Shown piece by piece: positions 24,926 to 35,019 of a stretch of DNA of 64,000 nucleotides. The notes under the pieces are model-generated. The model saw only the letters and a list, made by a program, of their open reading frames with translations, was not told the DNA's origin and ran no database searches. Position 1 is the first letter of the stretch. Every line of letters starts with the position of its first letter. A program made the position numbers and the translations under genes. The DNA is from Fodinicurvata sediminis DSM 21159 (GTDB lineage: Bacteria; Pseudomonadota; Alphaproteobacteria; Kiloniellales; DSM-21159), in contig NZ_ATVH01000014.1 in the NCBI RefSeq assembly GCF_000420625.1, positions 186,001-250,000 of the forward strand, written 5' to 3'.

Positions 24926-26261
24926 CAAGATCTTTGCCTTGCTCCTGGGATTGTTGGTCTGGGCGTCATCGACGGCGTGGGCGCAGGGCGTCACGCTTAT
25001 TCGCGACGCGGAGATCGAGCATAGCGTGCGCACCTTCGCAACGCCACTCTTTCAAGCCGCAGGATTGAATCCCAACAACCTGGAAATCTTCCTGATCGAG
25101 GATGACAGCCTGAACGCCTTCGTGATTCCCGGTGGCAAGATGTTCCTGAACACCGGGCTGATGCTGAGCACGGAAGACCCCACACAGCTGATGGGCGTCA
25201 TCGCCCATGAAACCGGGCACATCGCCGCCGGCCATACCTTTTCACGCGGCGATCAGATGGAAAACGCCATGCTGAAGGCCATTGCCGGTGCCCTGCTGGG
25301 CCTGGGGGCCGGCCTGGCCACGGGCGACAGCGATGCCGTCGCTGCCGGTACCATCATTGGACAGGACATGGCCCTGCGCGGGCTGCTCTCCTATACGCGT
25401 GGACAGGAGAATTCCGCCGACCAGTCCGCGATCCGCTACATGCGGAGCGCAGGGTACAGCCCACAAGGCCTGCTGGACTTCATGCGGATCATGGAGGACC
25501 AGGAAGCACTGCTGAGCAGCAGCCAGGAACCCTATATGCGCACACACCCCCTGACCCGGGATCGCGTACGCGCGCTCGAACAGGCGGCGCGCGAACATCC
25601 TCCCGAAGCCAATGAGATAGAGTCCGAGTTGGCCCGGATGCACGCACGCATGCGTGCCAAGCTCTCAGGCTTCCTCGAATCCGAACAGCGGGTCCAGCGC
25701 CGCTATCCGGAAGAGGACACTTCCCTGGCCGCACGCTACGCTCGTGCCATCTCCGATTACCGCAATGGCCGGCTTGAAAGTGCCCTGACTGGCATGGGCG
25801 AGCTTATCGACTCCCATCCGGACGACGCCTTCTTCCACGAGATGCGCGGACAGATGCTGATGGAGAACGGACGCCTTCAGGAAGCCTTGACGGATTACCA
25901 GACGGCCACTGAATTGCAGCCCGAGGAGCCGCTGATTCGCCTGAATCTGGCACAGGTGCAGATCCAGCTTGACCGTCGGGAGCTTGACGAGGCCGCATTG
26001 AGCAATCTTGCAAAGGTCCGCACACAGGAGGGAGACAACCCCACGGCCTGGCGCCTGACGGCCATTGCCCACGGCCGACTGGGTGACAAGGGGCGCGCGG
26101 CCCTGGCTCTCGCCGAGATGAACTACGCACGCGGTTCCTGGAACGAGGCCGTGGGCCAGGCGGAACGCGCCAAGAAACTCCTGGACAACAACACCCCCGC
26201 ATGGCTGCGTGCCAACGACCTGTCCGAGGCGGCCGCCCGCGAGGCCGACCGGCAAAACTGA
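24897..26261 (+). CDS. BepA-like M48 metalloprotease with TPR repeats
   Basis: This is a periplasmic zinc metalloprotease of about 454 residues. A signal peptide (KIFALLLGLLVWASSTAWAQ) is followed by LNAFVIPGGKMFLNTGL, the catalytic HETGH at about 104-108 and ENSADQSAIRYM. From about residue 280 the protein has TPR repeats (ALTGMGELIDSHPDDAFFHEMRGQ and LQEALTDYQTATELQPEEPLIRLNLAQVQ). This is the layout of BepA (YfgC), which assists LptD assembly and degrades stalled outer-membrane proteins. I chose the GTG at 24897 because GAGGAA lies 6 bases upstream; the ATG at 24915 is a possible alternative. It heads the run bepA-like, dsbA-like, aroQ, accBC. Confidence 0.88.
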   Translation: MVRFKRMRFIKIFALLLGLLVWASSTAWAQGVTLIRDAEIEHSVRTFATPLFQAAGLNPNNLEIFLIEDDSLNAFVIPGGKMFLNTGLMLSTEDPTQLMGVIAHETGHIAAGHTFSRGDQMENAMLKAIAGALLGLGAGLATGDSDAVAAGTIIGQDMALRGLLSYTRGQENSADQSAIRYMRSAGYSPQGLLDFMRIMEDQEALLSSSQEPYMRTHPLTRDRVRALEQAAREHPPEANEIESELARMHARMRAKLSGFLESEQRVQRRYPEEDTSLAARYARAISDYRNGRLESALTGMGELIDSHPDDAFFHEMRGQMLMENGRLQEALTDYQTATELQPEEPLIRLNLAQVQIQLDRRELDEAALSNLAKVRTQEGDNPTAWRLTAIAHGRLGDKGRAALALAEMNYARGSWNEAVGQAERAKKLLDNNTPAWLRANDLSEAAAREADRQN

Positions 26262-26293
26262 AAACATCGATTCTGCCAAAAGGGAGAAGTGCC

Positions 26294-27037
26294 ATTTCCA
26301 GAGCCGCTCTTGCGCTGTGCAGCGCCCTGTTCCTTGCCTCGGGTCATCCAGCTGTGGCCCAGGACCAGTCAGCCCCGCTTTCCGATTCGGAACGTTCTGC
26401 CATGGAGCGCGTGGTCGAAAACTACATCATGGAAAACCCGGAGATCATCCTTCGGGCCCTTGAAGTCCTGGAAACACGCCAGCAGGAAGAAGCCAGCCAG
26501 GCACGCCGTCAGGCCGTGCAGGAACACAGTGCCGCGCTCTTCGAATCGGAGACTGCACCGGTTCTGGGAAATCCCGATGGCAAACTGACACTGGTGGAGT
26601 TCTTCGACTACCAATGCGGCTACTGCAAGCAGGCCTCCCCGGGGCTTCAACAGCTGCTGGAGCGCAACGACGAAGTTCGCCTGGTCATGATGGAATTCCC
26701 GATCCTGGGCGAAGCATCGATGAAGGCCGCACGCGCCGCCCTGGCGGCACGCGCACAGGATCGCTATGAAGAACTGCACTGGGCCTTGATGTCTCACCGT
26801 GGCCAATTGGACGAGAGTGCAATCATGGATATAGCGGCCGAGGCGGGACTGGACACCGAGCGCCTGCGCACGGACATGGGCAGCTCTCGCATCGACGAGG
26901 AACTGCGGAACAACTACAGGCTGGCCGAGAACCTAAGCATCAACTCCACGCCAACCTTCGTCACCCCCTCGGCCGTCATTCCCGGGGCCCTGCCACCCGA
27001 TCGCCTGGAAGCCCTGCTCGAAGAACAGAACGACTGA
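26294..27037 (+). CDS. DsbA-family thiol:disulfide interchange protein (ScsC/BdbD-like)
   Basis: This exported thioredoxin-fold protein has a short N-terminal helical region ([20 protein letters not shown]), as in ScsC-type proteins. The active site CGYC lies at about residues 108-111 inside [12 protein letters not shown], and the cis-Pro loop is [10 protein letters not shown]. No ATG, GTG or TTG stands just ahead of the signal peptide. AGGGAG at 26281-26286 is 7 bases before an ATT at 26294, and translation from there yields an ideal signal peptide ([16 protein letters not shown], with AVAQ as cleavage). The nearest conventional start is the ATG at 26201, inside bepA, which would add 31 residues. 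The function call is firm; the start is not. Confidence 0.88.
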   Translation: MSRAALALCSALFLASGHPAVAQDQSAPLSDSERSAMERVVENYIMENPEIILRALEVLETRQQEEASQARRQAVQEHSAALFESETAPVLGNPDGKLTLVEFFDYQCGYCKQASPGLQQLLERNDEVRLVMMEFPILGEASMKAARAALAARAQDRYEELHWALMSHRGQLDESAIMDIAAEAGLDTERLRTDMGSSRIDEELRNNYRLAENLSINSTPTFVTPSAVIPGALPPDRLEALLEEQND

Positions 27038-27137
27038 GACTGAAACAGGATCAACAGCGACAGCACTGCGACAGAGTTGCCCTGCCCGCGCGGTCGTGAT
27101 AACGCTTGCGCGCTCTGATTTCCGGGTGGAGGAGTTC

Positions 27138-27584
27138 TTGGCAAGCCTGCCGCACATCCTGGTCCTGAACGGTCCCAATCTGAACCTTCTTGGCACGCGC
27201 GAACCCGATGTTTACGGGAAGATGACGCTGTCCGAGCTGGAAAGCTTTTGCCGCACCGCAGGTGAGAAGCTGGGGCTTGAGGTCAGTTGTAACCAATCCA
27301 ACCACGAAGGCGAGTTGGTCGGCTGGATCCAACAGGCACGCGATTCCGCCCAGGGGCTGGTCCTCAATCCAGCGGGCTACAGCCACACTTCGGTTGCCTT
27401 GCGAGACGCCATCGCGGCCGTCGGCTTGCCATTGATTGAGGTTCACCTGTCGAATATTCATAAGCGCGAAAGCTTCCGCCATCACTCTTATGTCAGCGCG
27501 GTGGCCGAAGGGGTAATCTGCGGACTGGGGGTCGAGGGCTATCGCCTTGCCTTGCAGGCACTCGCACAGAAACTGAAAGGTTAA
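27138..27584 (+). CDS. aroQ: Type II 3-dehydroquinate dehydratase
   Basis: This dodecameric-type dehydroquinase removes water from 3-dehydroquinate in the shikimate pathway. The motifs are [20 protein letters not shown] with the catalytic Tyr, [30 protein letters not shown] and [20 protein letters not shown] with the catalytic His. I chose TTG at 27138 because GGAGGAG precedes it and the resulting 148 residues match the family. A GTG at 27096 would add 14 residues. Next to accB and accC, a conserved proteobacterial arrangement. Confidence 0.93.
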   Translation: MASLPHILVLNGPNLNLLGTREPDVYGKMTLSELESFCRTAGEKLGLEVSCNQSNHEGELVGWIQQARDSAQGLVLNPAGYSHTSVALRDAIAAVGLPLIEVHLSNIHKRESFRHHSYVSAVAEGVICGLGVEGYRLALQALAQKLKG

Positions 27585-27591
27585 GTCAGGA

Positions 27592-28047
27592 ATGACGGGG
27601 AAATTTCCGTTCGACGAAGATGCCGTACGCAAGCTAGCGGGCATCCTGGAAGATACAGGCTTGAGCGAGATCGAGGTGGAGTCCGGCGAAGCGCGCATCC
27701 GCGTGGCCAGGAACCAGACCGTTGTCGCCTCGGCGCCCGCAGCACCCGCCGCCTCTGCCGGCGCCCCACTTGCGGCACCGGCTGCCAGCGAGGCCGAGAG
27801 CGCTCAGGAAAGCGGACATGTCGTGGCCTCTCCCATGGTCGGGACCGTCTATCTGGCACCGGAGCCTGGAGCCGCTCCCTATGTTAAGGTCGGCGACAAG
27901 GTTTCCGAGGGGCAGACCCTGCTGATCGTCGAGGCGATGAAGGTCATGAACACGCTGCCTGCCCCTGTTGCCGGAGTGGTCCGGCAGATCCTGGTCGATG
28001 ACGGCCAGCCCGTCGAGTTCGACGAGCCCATGATCGTGATCGAGTAA
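27592..28047 (+). CDS. accB: Acetyl-CoA carboxylase biotin carboxyl carrier protein
   Basis: This 151-residue protein has an N-terminal helical docking segment ([19 protein letters not shown]), an Ala/Pro-rich linker at about 46-72, and a C-terminal biotinyl domain. The biotinylation motif EAMKVMN places the modified lysine at about residue 117. The carrier shuttles carboxybiotin between AccC and the carboxyltransferase in the first step of fatty acid synthesis. It lies 7 bases after aroQ and 19 before accC, in one operon. Confidence 0.97.
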   Translation: MTGKFPFDEDAVRKLAGILEDTGLSEIEVESGEARIRVARNQTVVASAPAAPAASAGAPLAAPAASEAESAQESGHVVASPMVGTVYLAPEPGAAPYVKVGDKVSEGQTLLIVEAMKVMNTLPAPVAGVVRQILVDDGQPVEFDEPMIVIE

Positions 28048-28066
28048 GTGGACAGGACAGAATAAA

Positions 28067-29410
28067 GTGTTCGAAAAGGTCCTGATAGCCAATCGCGGAG
28101 AAATCGCCCTTCGCATTCATCGCGCCTGCCACGAGATGGGAATCTCCACGGTGGCCGTGCATTCCACGGCTGATGCCGACGCCATGCACGTGCGCCTGGC
28201 CGACGAAAGCGTCTGCATTGGACCGCCACCGTCCAACAAGAGCTACCTGAATATCCCGGCCATTTTGTCCAGTGCCACGCTGACCGGTGCGGACGCTATT
28301 CATCCCGGCGTCGGCTTCCTGTCGGAAAATGCACGCTTTGCCGAAATGGTCGAGGAACACGGTCTTTCCTTCATCGGCCCCTCGTCCGAACACATCGCCA
28401 TGATGGGGGACAAGGTTCAGGCCAAGGTGGCGGCCAAGGAACTGGGACTTCCTGTCGTTCCGGGTTCGGAAGGGGCTGTCACCTCCTTCGAGGAAGCCAG
28501 GGCCATAGCCGAGGACGCCGGCTATCCAGTGCTGATCAAGGCAGCGGCCGGTGGTGGTGGCCGCGGCATGAAGGTGGCAAAGGACGAAAGCGAACTGGAA
28601 AACGCCTACCGTATGGCCCGAAACGAGGCCAAATCGGCCTTCGGCAACGACGAGGTTTATCTGGAGAAATACCTGCAGAAACCACGCCATATCGAGGTTC
28701 AGATCCTGGCCGACGGCAAGGGTGGCGCCGTGCACATGGGCGAACGGGACTGCTCGCTTCAGCGCCGGCACCAGAAAGTGCTCGAAGAAGCGCTCTCACC
28801 TGCCCTGAATGCCGAAGAGCGGCATCGCATCGGCGAAACCGCCCGGCAGGCCATCCTGAAGATGGGCTACCATTCGGCCGGCACACTGGAATTCCTCTAT
28901 GAGGATGGTGAGTTCTTCTTCATCGAGATGAATACGCGCCTACAGGTGGAGCACCCCATATCGGAGGCGATCACCGGCATCGACCTGGTACGTGAACAGA
29001 TTCGCGTGGCCGCCGGGCACACCCTGCCCTTCGCGCAGGAAGACATCACCTTTTCCGGTCACGCCGTGGAATGCCGTATCAATGCCGAGCACCCCAGGAC
29101 CTTTGCGCCTTCGCCGGGACTCATCAAGGAGTACCATCCCCCTGGCGGACTGGGGGTCCGTGTGGACTCGGCCATCTTCGGCGGATACAAGGTTCCACCG
29201 CATTATGACAGCCTGATCGCCAAGCTGATCGTGCACGGCCAGACACGTAACGAGTGTCTGATGCGCCTGCGGCGTGCCCTCGAGGAGATGGTGATCGAAG
29301 GCATCGAAACCACGTTGCCGCTGCACCGCGAGCTGGTAAACGATCCCGATTTCATAAATGGCGACTACGACATCCACTGGCTAGAGCACTGGATGGGCGA
29401 GCGCGGTTGA
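28067..29410 (+). CDS. accC: Acetyl-CoA carboxylase biotin carboxylase subunit
   Basis: This 447-residue ATP-grasp enzyme carboxylates AccB-bound biotin. It starts with FEKVLIANRGEIALRIHRAC and has the glycine-rich ATP loop KAAAGGGGRGMKVA, RDCSLQRRHQKVLEEALSP, and EFFFIEMNTRLQVEHPISEAITGIDLV. The length is standard for AccC (445-450). The gene is preceded by accB and followed by aat 70 bases on. Confidence 0.98.
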   Translation: MFEKVLIANRGEIALRIHRACHEMGISTVAVHSTADADAMHVRLADESVCIGPPPSNKSYLNIPAILSSATLTGADAIHPGVGFLSENARFAEMVEEHGLSFIGPSSEHIAMMGDKVQAKVAAKELGLPVVPGSEGAVTSFEEARAIAEDAGYPVLIKAAAGGGGRGMKVAKDESELENAYRMARNEAKSAFGNDEVYLEKYLQKPRHIEVQILADGKGGAVHMGERDCSLQRRHQKVLEEALSPALNAEERHRIGETARQAILKMGYHSAGTLEFLYEDGEFFFIEMNTRLQVEHPISEAITGIDLVREQIRVAAGHTLPFAQEDITFSGHAVECRINAEHPRTFAPSPGLIKEYHPPGGLGVRVDSAIFGGYKVPPHYDSLIAKLIVHGQTRNECLMRLRRALEEMVIEGIETTLPLHRELVNDPDFINGDYDIHWLEHWMGERG

Positions 29411-29480
29411 ACCGGCTTTGCCACAGCCCGATGCCTACGGGAGACTGGCAAAACAGCGCAGGCAGGCATAGAATTTCCTC

Positions 29481-30146
29481 ATGCAGCTGACGGCCGACAT
29501 GCTTCTGAGGGCCTATGCACTCGGCATATTTCCCATGGCCGAGAACAGGTCCGCGCAGGAGTTGCACTGGATCGATCCCGAAATGCGCGGCATCCTGCCG
29601 CTCGACGGCGTGCATGTTCCCCGCAAGCTTCGCCGGCGCATCCTGAGGCAGGAATTCCGAGTGACCTGCAACCAGGCTTTTCCCCAGGTGATCGAGGCCT
29701 GTGCGGAACCGGCTGATGATCGGCCCGAAACCTGGATCAATGACACCATCAAGCAGCTCTATACCGAACTGAATCGCATGGGCATGGCCCACTCGGTGGA
29801 ATGCTGGCAAGACGACGAAGACGGACAGGAGGTCCTGGTCGGCGGCCTCTATGGTGTTTCCCTGGGAACGGTCTTCTTCGGCGAGTCCATGTTCAGCCGT
29901 CGCAACGATGCCAGCAAGGTGGCCCTGATCCATCTTGTCCTGCGTATGCGGAAAAGCGGCTACAGTCTTCTGGACACCCAGTTCACAACCCCGCACTTGC
30001 GTCAGTTCGGCGGCATCGAGATTCCGCGTGAACACTACAAGGCCTTGCTCTCGCGCGCACTCAAGGACAATGCCGAACTTTGCGAGCGCTTGGATACCGA
30101 GGAACTACCCGCGCTGCTGGACGAGCTGAAAAGCGAAAGCGGCTGA
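29481..30146 (+). CDS. aat: Leucyl/phenylalanyl-tRNA-protein transferase
   Basis: This 221-residue transferase adds Leu or Phe to N-terminal basic residues, making N-degrons read by ClpS/ClpAP. Markers are LLRAYALGIFPMAEN, the WIDPEMRGILPLDGVHVPRKLRR segment, TWINDTIKQLY, and GGLYGVSLGTVFFGESMFSRRNDASKVAL followed by LDTQFTTPHL. Linked to accC as in many alphaproteobacteria. It converges with nrdJ. Confidence 0.96.
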   Translation: MQLTADMLLRAYALGIFPMAENRSAQELHWIDPEMRGILPLDGVHVPRKLRRRILRQEFRVTCNQAFPQVIEACAEPADDRPETWINDTIKQLYTELNRMGMAHSVECWQDDEDGQEVLVGGLYGVSLGTVFFGESMFSRRNDASKVALIHLVLRMRKSGYSLLDTQFTTPHLRQFGGIEIPREHYKALLSRALKDNAELCERLDTEELPALLDELKSESG

Positions 30147-30162
30147 GAAAACTCCCAGCCGC
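30139..30162. terminator. Weak hairpin between convergent aat and nrdJ
   Basis: GCGGCTG (30139-30145) pairs with CAGCCGC (30156-30162). It overlaps the aat stop region and lacks a clear T-run in either direction, so intrinsic termination is only a possibility. Confidence 0.25.
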
Positions 30163-30209
30163 CTTGCTTGTTGGCCGCCCGAAACTGGCGAAGCCCGCAG
30201 CCAGGGCTG

Positions 30210-33200
30210 TCAGGAACAGCCGCTGGTGCCCCCACAGGTATCGCACTTCATGCAGGTGCCATTGCGCACCAGCGTGAAGTTTCCGCATTCCCCGCAGGGA
30301 TCGCCTTCATAGCCCTTCATACGTGCCATGCGGCTCTGCTCGATGCGGCTGTCGATCTCACGCGTGACAGTGGACGCCACCTGGGGATCGCGGCCCAGCG
30401 AACTGCTGCCACTGGTGCCGCCGCCACCTGGCCCTCCGCTGAAGGCCTGCGGTGCCGCTTGCGTGTCCTGTTCGGCCACGGCCTCCATGTCCATGGCCGC
30501 AGCCGATGCGCCCCCGGCACCGCCGGAGAAGACCGTCAGGCGGTTGCGGACATAGCCGCGCGAGGCCACCCGCTCGACCGTCTGGCGCACAGCTTCGGCG
30601 GCCTGTTCCTGCATGGCGCCCTCGTTGAGCTGGCCTTCGCTTTCCCCGCGCCCGGTTGCATCGGGCAGGGTGTCATCCGGCACCACATGCGCCAGGTCGT
30701 TGCGGCCCAGGTAACTGATCGCCAACTCGCGGAAGATGTAGTCCAGGACCGAAGTGGACATCTTGATGGCATCGTTGCCTTCCACCATGCCCGAGGGCTC
30801 GAAGCGCGTGAAGGTGAAGGCATCGACATACTCCTCCAGGGGCACGCCGTACTGCAGGCCGATGGAGATCGCGATGGCGAAGTTGTTCATTAGGCTGCGG
30901 AAGGCGGCGCCCTCCTTGTGCATGTCGATGAAGATCTCGCCGATCTTGCCGTCCTCGTACTCACCGGTGCGCAGGTAGACCTTGTGACCGCCAATCACGG
31001 CCTTCTGGGTATAGCCCTTGCGCCGCTGGGGCAGGCGCTCGCGCTGGATCACGCGTTCGACGATGCGCTCCACCACACGCTCCGCCACCAGAGAGGCACG
31101 ATCGGGCTGTCCGGAGTCCACGACCCGGTCCTGCAGTTCCTCTTCGTCCTCATGCTCGTCTCCCGACAGCAGTGAACTGGACAGGGGCTGTGACAGCTTG
31201 GAGCCGTCCCGATAGAGCGCATTGGCCTTCAGCCCCAGACGCCAGGACAGCATGTAGGCGTCCTTGCAGTCCTCCACCGTGGCGCTGTTCTGCATGTTGA
31301 TGGTCTTCGATATGGCGCCCGAAATGAACGGCTGTGCCGACGCCATCATGCGAATGTGACTTTCCACGGAAAGGGAACGCTTCCCAATGCGGCCGCAGGG
31401 ATTGGCGCAATCGAAGACCGGTAGGTGCTCGTCCTTCAGGTGCGGCGCCCCTTCCAGGGTCATGGCACCACAGACATAGGTGTTCGCCGCCTCGACTTCC
31501 TGTCGGGTGAAGCCCAGCGCCGACAGCATGTCGAAACCCAGGTCATCAAGCTGCGCGTCGGTGAAGCCCAGGACCTCGCGGCAGAATTCGGCACCCAGCG
31601 TCCACTTGTTGAAGGCAAACTTGATGTCGAAGGCACTGCCAAGCGAGCCTTCCAGTGCTTCCAGGGCCGCCTGCGTAAAGCCCTTGGCTTTCAGGCTTTC
31701 GGGATTGACGCCCGGTGCGCCGTGCAGGGTGCCATGGCCCACGGCATAGGAAATCATCTCCTCGATCTGGGCCTCGCTGTAACCCAGGTGTGCCAGGGCC
31801 GCCGGAACCGTGCGGTTGATGATCTTGAAATAGCCGCCGCCGGCCAGCTTCTTGAACTTAACCAGTGCGAAGTCCGGCTCGATGCCCGTGGTATCGCAAT
31901 CCATGACCAGGCCAATCGTGCCCGTGGGCGCGATCACCGTGGTCTGTGCGTTGCGATAGCCATGCTCCTCGCCCAGCTTCAAGGCCTCGTCCCAGGCCTC
32001 GCCGGCCGCCGCGGCCAGTGCCGGGTCGGGACAGCGCGCCTTGTCCAGCGGTACCGGAGTGACCTTCAGGTTCTCATAGCCCTCATTCTCTCCGTGGGCC
32101 GCCCGGCGATGGTTGCGGATCACCCGCAGCATGGCCTCACGGTTCTTGGCATAGCCTGAGAAGGGGCCCAACTCGCGCGCCATCTCGGCCGAGGTGGCAT
32201 AGGAGACACCGGTCATGATCGCACTGAGCGCCCCGGCCATGGCACGGCCACCCTCGGAGTCATAGGACAGGCCCATGGACATCAGCAGCCCACCCAGGTT
32301 GGCATACCCCAGACCAAGCGTGCGGTATTCGTAGGACAACTGTGCGATCTGGGCCGAGGGGTACTGCGCCATCATCACCGAGACTTCCAGCACCATGGTC
32401 CAGAGACGCACGGCATGGCGATAGGACTCGGCATCGAAACGCCCGTCCTCGAAGCGGAAATTCATCAGGTTGAGCGAGGCCAGGTTGCAGGCCGTGTCAT
32501 CCAGGAACATGTACTCCGAACAGGGGTTCGAGGCGTTGATGGGCCCGGATTCCGGACAGGTATGCCATTCGTTGATGGTGCTGTCGTACTGGACGCCGGG
32601 ATCGGCCGAAGCCCAGGCTGCATGCGCAATCTGCTCCCAGAGGTCACGCGCTGCCAGGGTTTCGGTCACCTTGCCGTCGGCGCGGCTGCGCAGCTGCCAC
32701 TCGCCATCGTTCAGGACCGCATCGATGAACTCGTTGGGAATGCGCAGCGAATTGTTCGAGTTCTGGCCGCTGACGGACAGATAGGCCTCGGAATCCCAAT
32801 CGGTGTCATAGACACGGAAGTCGATGCCCTTGTAGCCCTGCCCGGCAAACTGGATGACGCGCTGGACATAGTTCTCGGGAATGTTGACCTTACGCGCCGC
32901 CTTTATGGCAGCCTTCAGCGCCGGGTTCTTCTTCGGGTCCAGACGGTCCTCGCCCTCCATGGAGTGGCAAGCCTGGATGACCTCGTTCAGGTGTTCATTG
33001 CAGAGCTTCGAGCCCGTGACCAGGGCAGCCACCTTCTGCTCCTCGGTGACCTTCCAGTTGATGTATTCCTGCACGTCGGGATGATCCAGGTCGACGGTCA
33101 CCATCTTGGCCGCACGACGTGTCGTACCGCCGGACTTGATGGCCCCGGCCGCGCGGTCGCCGATCTTCAGGAAGGACATCAGGCCCGAGGACTTGCCGCC

Positions 33201-33941
33201 CCCCGAGAGCGGCTCGTTGGAACCGCGAATGCGCGAGAAGTTGGTTCCGGTGCCGGAGCCATACTTGAACAGGCGTGCCTCGCGCACCCAGAGGTCCATG
33301 ATCCCGTTCTCGTTCACCAGATCGTCATCCACCGACTGGATGAAGCAGGCATGCGGCTGAGGATGCTCGTAGGCGCTCTCGGAACGCTTCAGTTCTCCGG
33401 TGCGATAGTCGCAGAAATAGTGGCCCTGACCGGGACCGTCGATCCCATAGGCCCAGTGCAGTCCGGTGTTGAACCACTGCGGCGAGTTCGGCGCCACGCG
33501 CTGGGTGGCCAGCATGTAGCGCAGTTCGTCGAAGAAGGCGCGGGCATCAGTTTCGGTATCGAAGTAACCGCCCTTCCAGCCCCAGTAGGTCCAGGTGCCG
33601 GCCAGGCGATCGAAGACTTGCTGGGCACGCGTCTCGCCGACAAAGCGATCCTGCGGATCAATATCCGACATGGCCTCGTCATCCGGCTCGCTGCGCCAGA
33701 GGAATTCAGGCACATCGGCTTCCTCGACCTGCTTCAGACGAAGCGGCACGCCCTTCTTGCGGAAATACTTCTGGGCCAGGATATCACAGGCCACCTGGCT
33801 CCAATCGGCCGGCACCTCGATGTCATTGGCCTGGAAAACCGTGGAGCCGTCCGGATTGCGAATCTCACTGCTGGTCTGACGGAATGGAAGGCTCTCGTAG
33901 ACACCCTTCCCCTCCTCGGTAAAATGCCGAGCAACGCGCAT
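30210..33941 (-). CDS. nrdJ: Vitamin B12-dependent (class II) ribonucleoside-diphosphate reductase
   Basis: This 1243-residue class II reductase generates its thiyl radical with adenosylcobalamin, so deoxynucleotide synthesis needs no oxygen or iron cofactor. Family markers are [37 protein letters not shown], the active-site segment [23 protein letters not shown] at about residue 471, and [21 protein letters not shown]. The C-terminal extension has [18 protein letters not shown] as a zinc-ribbon-like end, plus a Gly/Ala-rich linker before it. The start [20 protein letters not shown] is common for alphaproteobacterial NrdJ. Upstream dyads resemble NrdR boxes. Confidence 0.97.
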   Translation of the reverse strand: MRVARHFTEEGKGVYESLPFRQTSSEIRNPDGSTVFQANDIEVPADWSQVACDILAQKYFRKKGVPLRLKQVEEADVPEFLWRSEPDDEAMSDIDPQDRFVGETRAQQVFDRLAGTWTYWGWKGGYFDTETDARAFFDELRYMLATQRVAPNSPQWFNTGLHWAYGIDGPGQGHYFCDYRTGELKRSESAYEHPQPHACFIQSVDDDLVNENGIMDLWVREARLFKYGSGTGTNFSRIRGSNEPLSGGGKSSGLMSFLKIGDRAAGAIKSGGTTRRAAKMVTVDLDHPDVQEYINWKVTEEQKVAALVTGSKLCNEHLNEVIQACHSMEGEDRLDPKKNPALKAAIKAARKVNIPENYVQRVIQFAGQGYKGIDFRVYDTDWDSEAYLSVSGQNSNNSLRIPNEFIDAVLNDGEWQLRSRADGKVTETLAARDLWEQIAHAAWASADPGVQYDSTINEWHTCPESGPINASNPCSEYMFLDDTACNLASLNLMNFRFEDGRFDAESYRHAVRLWTMVLEVSVMMAQYPSAQIAQLSYEYRTLGLGYANLGGLLMSMGLSYDSEGGRAMAGALSAIMTGVSYATSAEMARELGPFSGYAKNREAMLRVIRNHRRAAHGENEGYENLKVTPVPLDKARCPDPALAAAAGEAWDEALKLGEEHGYRNAQTTVIAPTGTIGLVMDCDTTGIEPDFALVKFKKLAGGGYFKIINRTVPAALAHLGYSEAQIEEMISYAVGHGTLHGAPGVNPESLKAKGFTQAALEALEGSLGSAFDIKFAFNKWTLGAEFCREVLGFTDAQLDDLGFDMLSALGFTRQEVEAANTYVCGAMTLEGAPHLKDEHLPVFDCANPCGRIGKRSLSVESHIRMMASAQPFISGAISKTINMQNSATVEDCKDAYMLSWRLGLKANALYRDGSKLSQPLSSSLLSGDEHEDEEELQDRVVDSGQPDRASLVAERVVERIVERVIQRERLPQRRKGYTQKAVIGGHKVYLRTGEYEDGKIGEIFIDMHKEGAAFRSLMNNFAIAISIGLQYGVPLEEYVDAFTFTRFEPSGMVEGNDAIKMSTSVLDYIFRELAISYLGRNDLAHVVPDDTLPDATGRGESEGQLNEGAMQEQAAEAVRQTVERVASRGYVRNRLTVFSGGAGGASAAAMDMEAVAEQDTQAAPQAFSGGPGGGGTSGSSSLGRDPQVASTVTREIDSRIEQSRMARMKGYEGDPCGECGNFTLVRNGTCMKCDTCGGTSGCS

Positions 33942-34002
33942 GCTTCAAATCCCCCTTCGCATCGTGCCGAGTCCCACTGGCCTGCGCCATTGCGCAGCCT
34001 CG

Positions 34003-34050
34003 ACACCAGATATTGTGACAGAAGAAAATTGAAACACAGAATGGTGTTGT
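34003..34050 (-). promoter_or_regulatory. Candidate tandem NrdR boxes upstream of nrdJ
   Basis: ACACCAGATATTGTGA at 34003-34018 fits the NrdR box pattern ACAC-N6-TTGTG. A second, weaker dyad, AACAC-N6-GTGTT, is at 34033-34048. The starts are 31 bases apart, three helical turns, the spacing known for paired NrdR boxes. They lie 60-110 bases upstream of the nrdJ ATG. Confidence 0.5.
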
Positions 34051-34107
34051 CGTCACCAGAATTATGACGAAACAACATCACCCTTTTGCCTTGACAGGAT
34101 AGGCGAC

Positions 34108-35019
34108 TCAATCCTGCACCGAGCGGGACATCCTGCGTCGTGAAAGACTGCTCAATACCAGCGCTGCGAGTACCAGCCCGATGCCGCCGAGCTGCGGCCA
34201 GGACAGCTTTTCCCCCAGCACTACCAGCGCCAGGACGACCGACACCACGGGCTCCAGATTCATGAAAAGCGCCGAATCCGCCGGCCCAGCCTTGCGCACC
34301 GCCAGGAACTGGAAGGTCACGCCCAGGATGTAGCAGATCCCGACCAGAATGAAGGCCGCGAATCCCAGGGTCCCGGCCGGCAACTGGACCTGGCCGAACG
34401 TCACCAGCCAGCCGCCGCAGACAATCAGCCCCACCAGGTTGGCAATCATGAGCACCAGGTAGGGATCATGCCGTGTCATCAGGGTGCGTGACTGGAACAG
34501 CAGGCAGGTGATGGAGACGGCCGCGAACAATGCCCAGGCCACACCGCGCCAATCCAGGTTGCCCAGGTCGGGCCCCAGGGTCATGGCCAGACCGGTGAAC
34601 GCCAGAACGAAGACGAAGATCTGCCCAGGACCGATGGGCAAACGGTCCACCCAGGGTGTCAGGGCCGCGATCATCAAGGGAAAGGTGAAGAAGATCAGGG
34701 CGGCCAGACTGACGGGAATATAGGCTACGGAGGACATGTACCCCAGCGTCATGCCGGAAATCGCCAGCCCCGTCACCAGGAGCCGTCCGAAATCCTGCCG
34801 CGGCAATCGGAAGCCGTCACTGCTGAAGCGCAGCATCAATGCAAAGAAGCCAATGGCAAAGAAGAAGCGCAGGACCACCAGGGTCATAGGCGCGCCGCCG
34901 GCGTCATAGACCAGCCAGGCCAACGTCGTCGTGCAGCCCAGCCACAATGCCGACACCAGGGCGGCACTTCGCCCGGCCCAGAGCGTGGCCGTCCTCTCTC
35001 CGCCGGATGAACTGCTCAT
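34108..35019 (-). CDS. DMT-superfamily (EamA) transporter
   Basis: This 303-residue membrane protein has ten predicted hydrophobic helices in two EamA repeats. The first starts SALWLGCTTTLAWLVYDAGGAPMTLVVLRFFFAIGFFALMLR and the second ends EPVVSVVLALVVLGEKLSWPQLGGIGLVLAALVL. The motif NLEPVVSVVLALVVLGEKL is typical for drug/metabolite exporters. The substrate is unknown. The start overlaps the stop of the upstream gene by 4 bases (ATGA). Confidence 0.9.
   Translation of the reverse strand: MSSSSGGERTATLWAGRSAALVSALWLGCTTTLAWLVYDAGGAPMTLVVLRFFFAIGFFALMLRFSSDGFRLPRQDFGRLLVTGLAISGMTLGYMSSVAYIPVSLAALIFFTFPLMIAALTPWVDRLPIGPGQIFVFVLAFTGLAMTLGPDLGNLDWRGVAWALFAAVSITCLLFQSRTLMTRHDPYLVLMIANLVGLIVCGGWLVTFGQVQLPAGTLGFAAFILVGICYILGVTFQFLAVRKAGPADSALFMNLEPVVSVVLALVVLGEKLSWPQLGGIGLVLAALVLSSLSRRRMSRSVQD

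Noticed and set aside
32415-34067. 550-codon open frame antisense to nrdJ
   Set aside because: It mirrors the codon structure of a high-GC gene, has no family motif, and nrdJ on the other strand is unmistakable.
33942-34107. Cobalamin riboswitch upstream of nrdJ
   Set aside because: The region is only 166 bases and I could not find the B12-box core or the usual GCCACTG arrangement; NrdR-like dyads explain it better.
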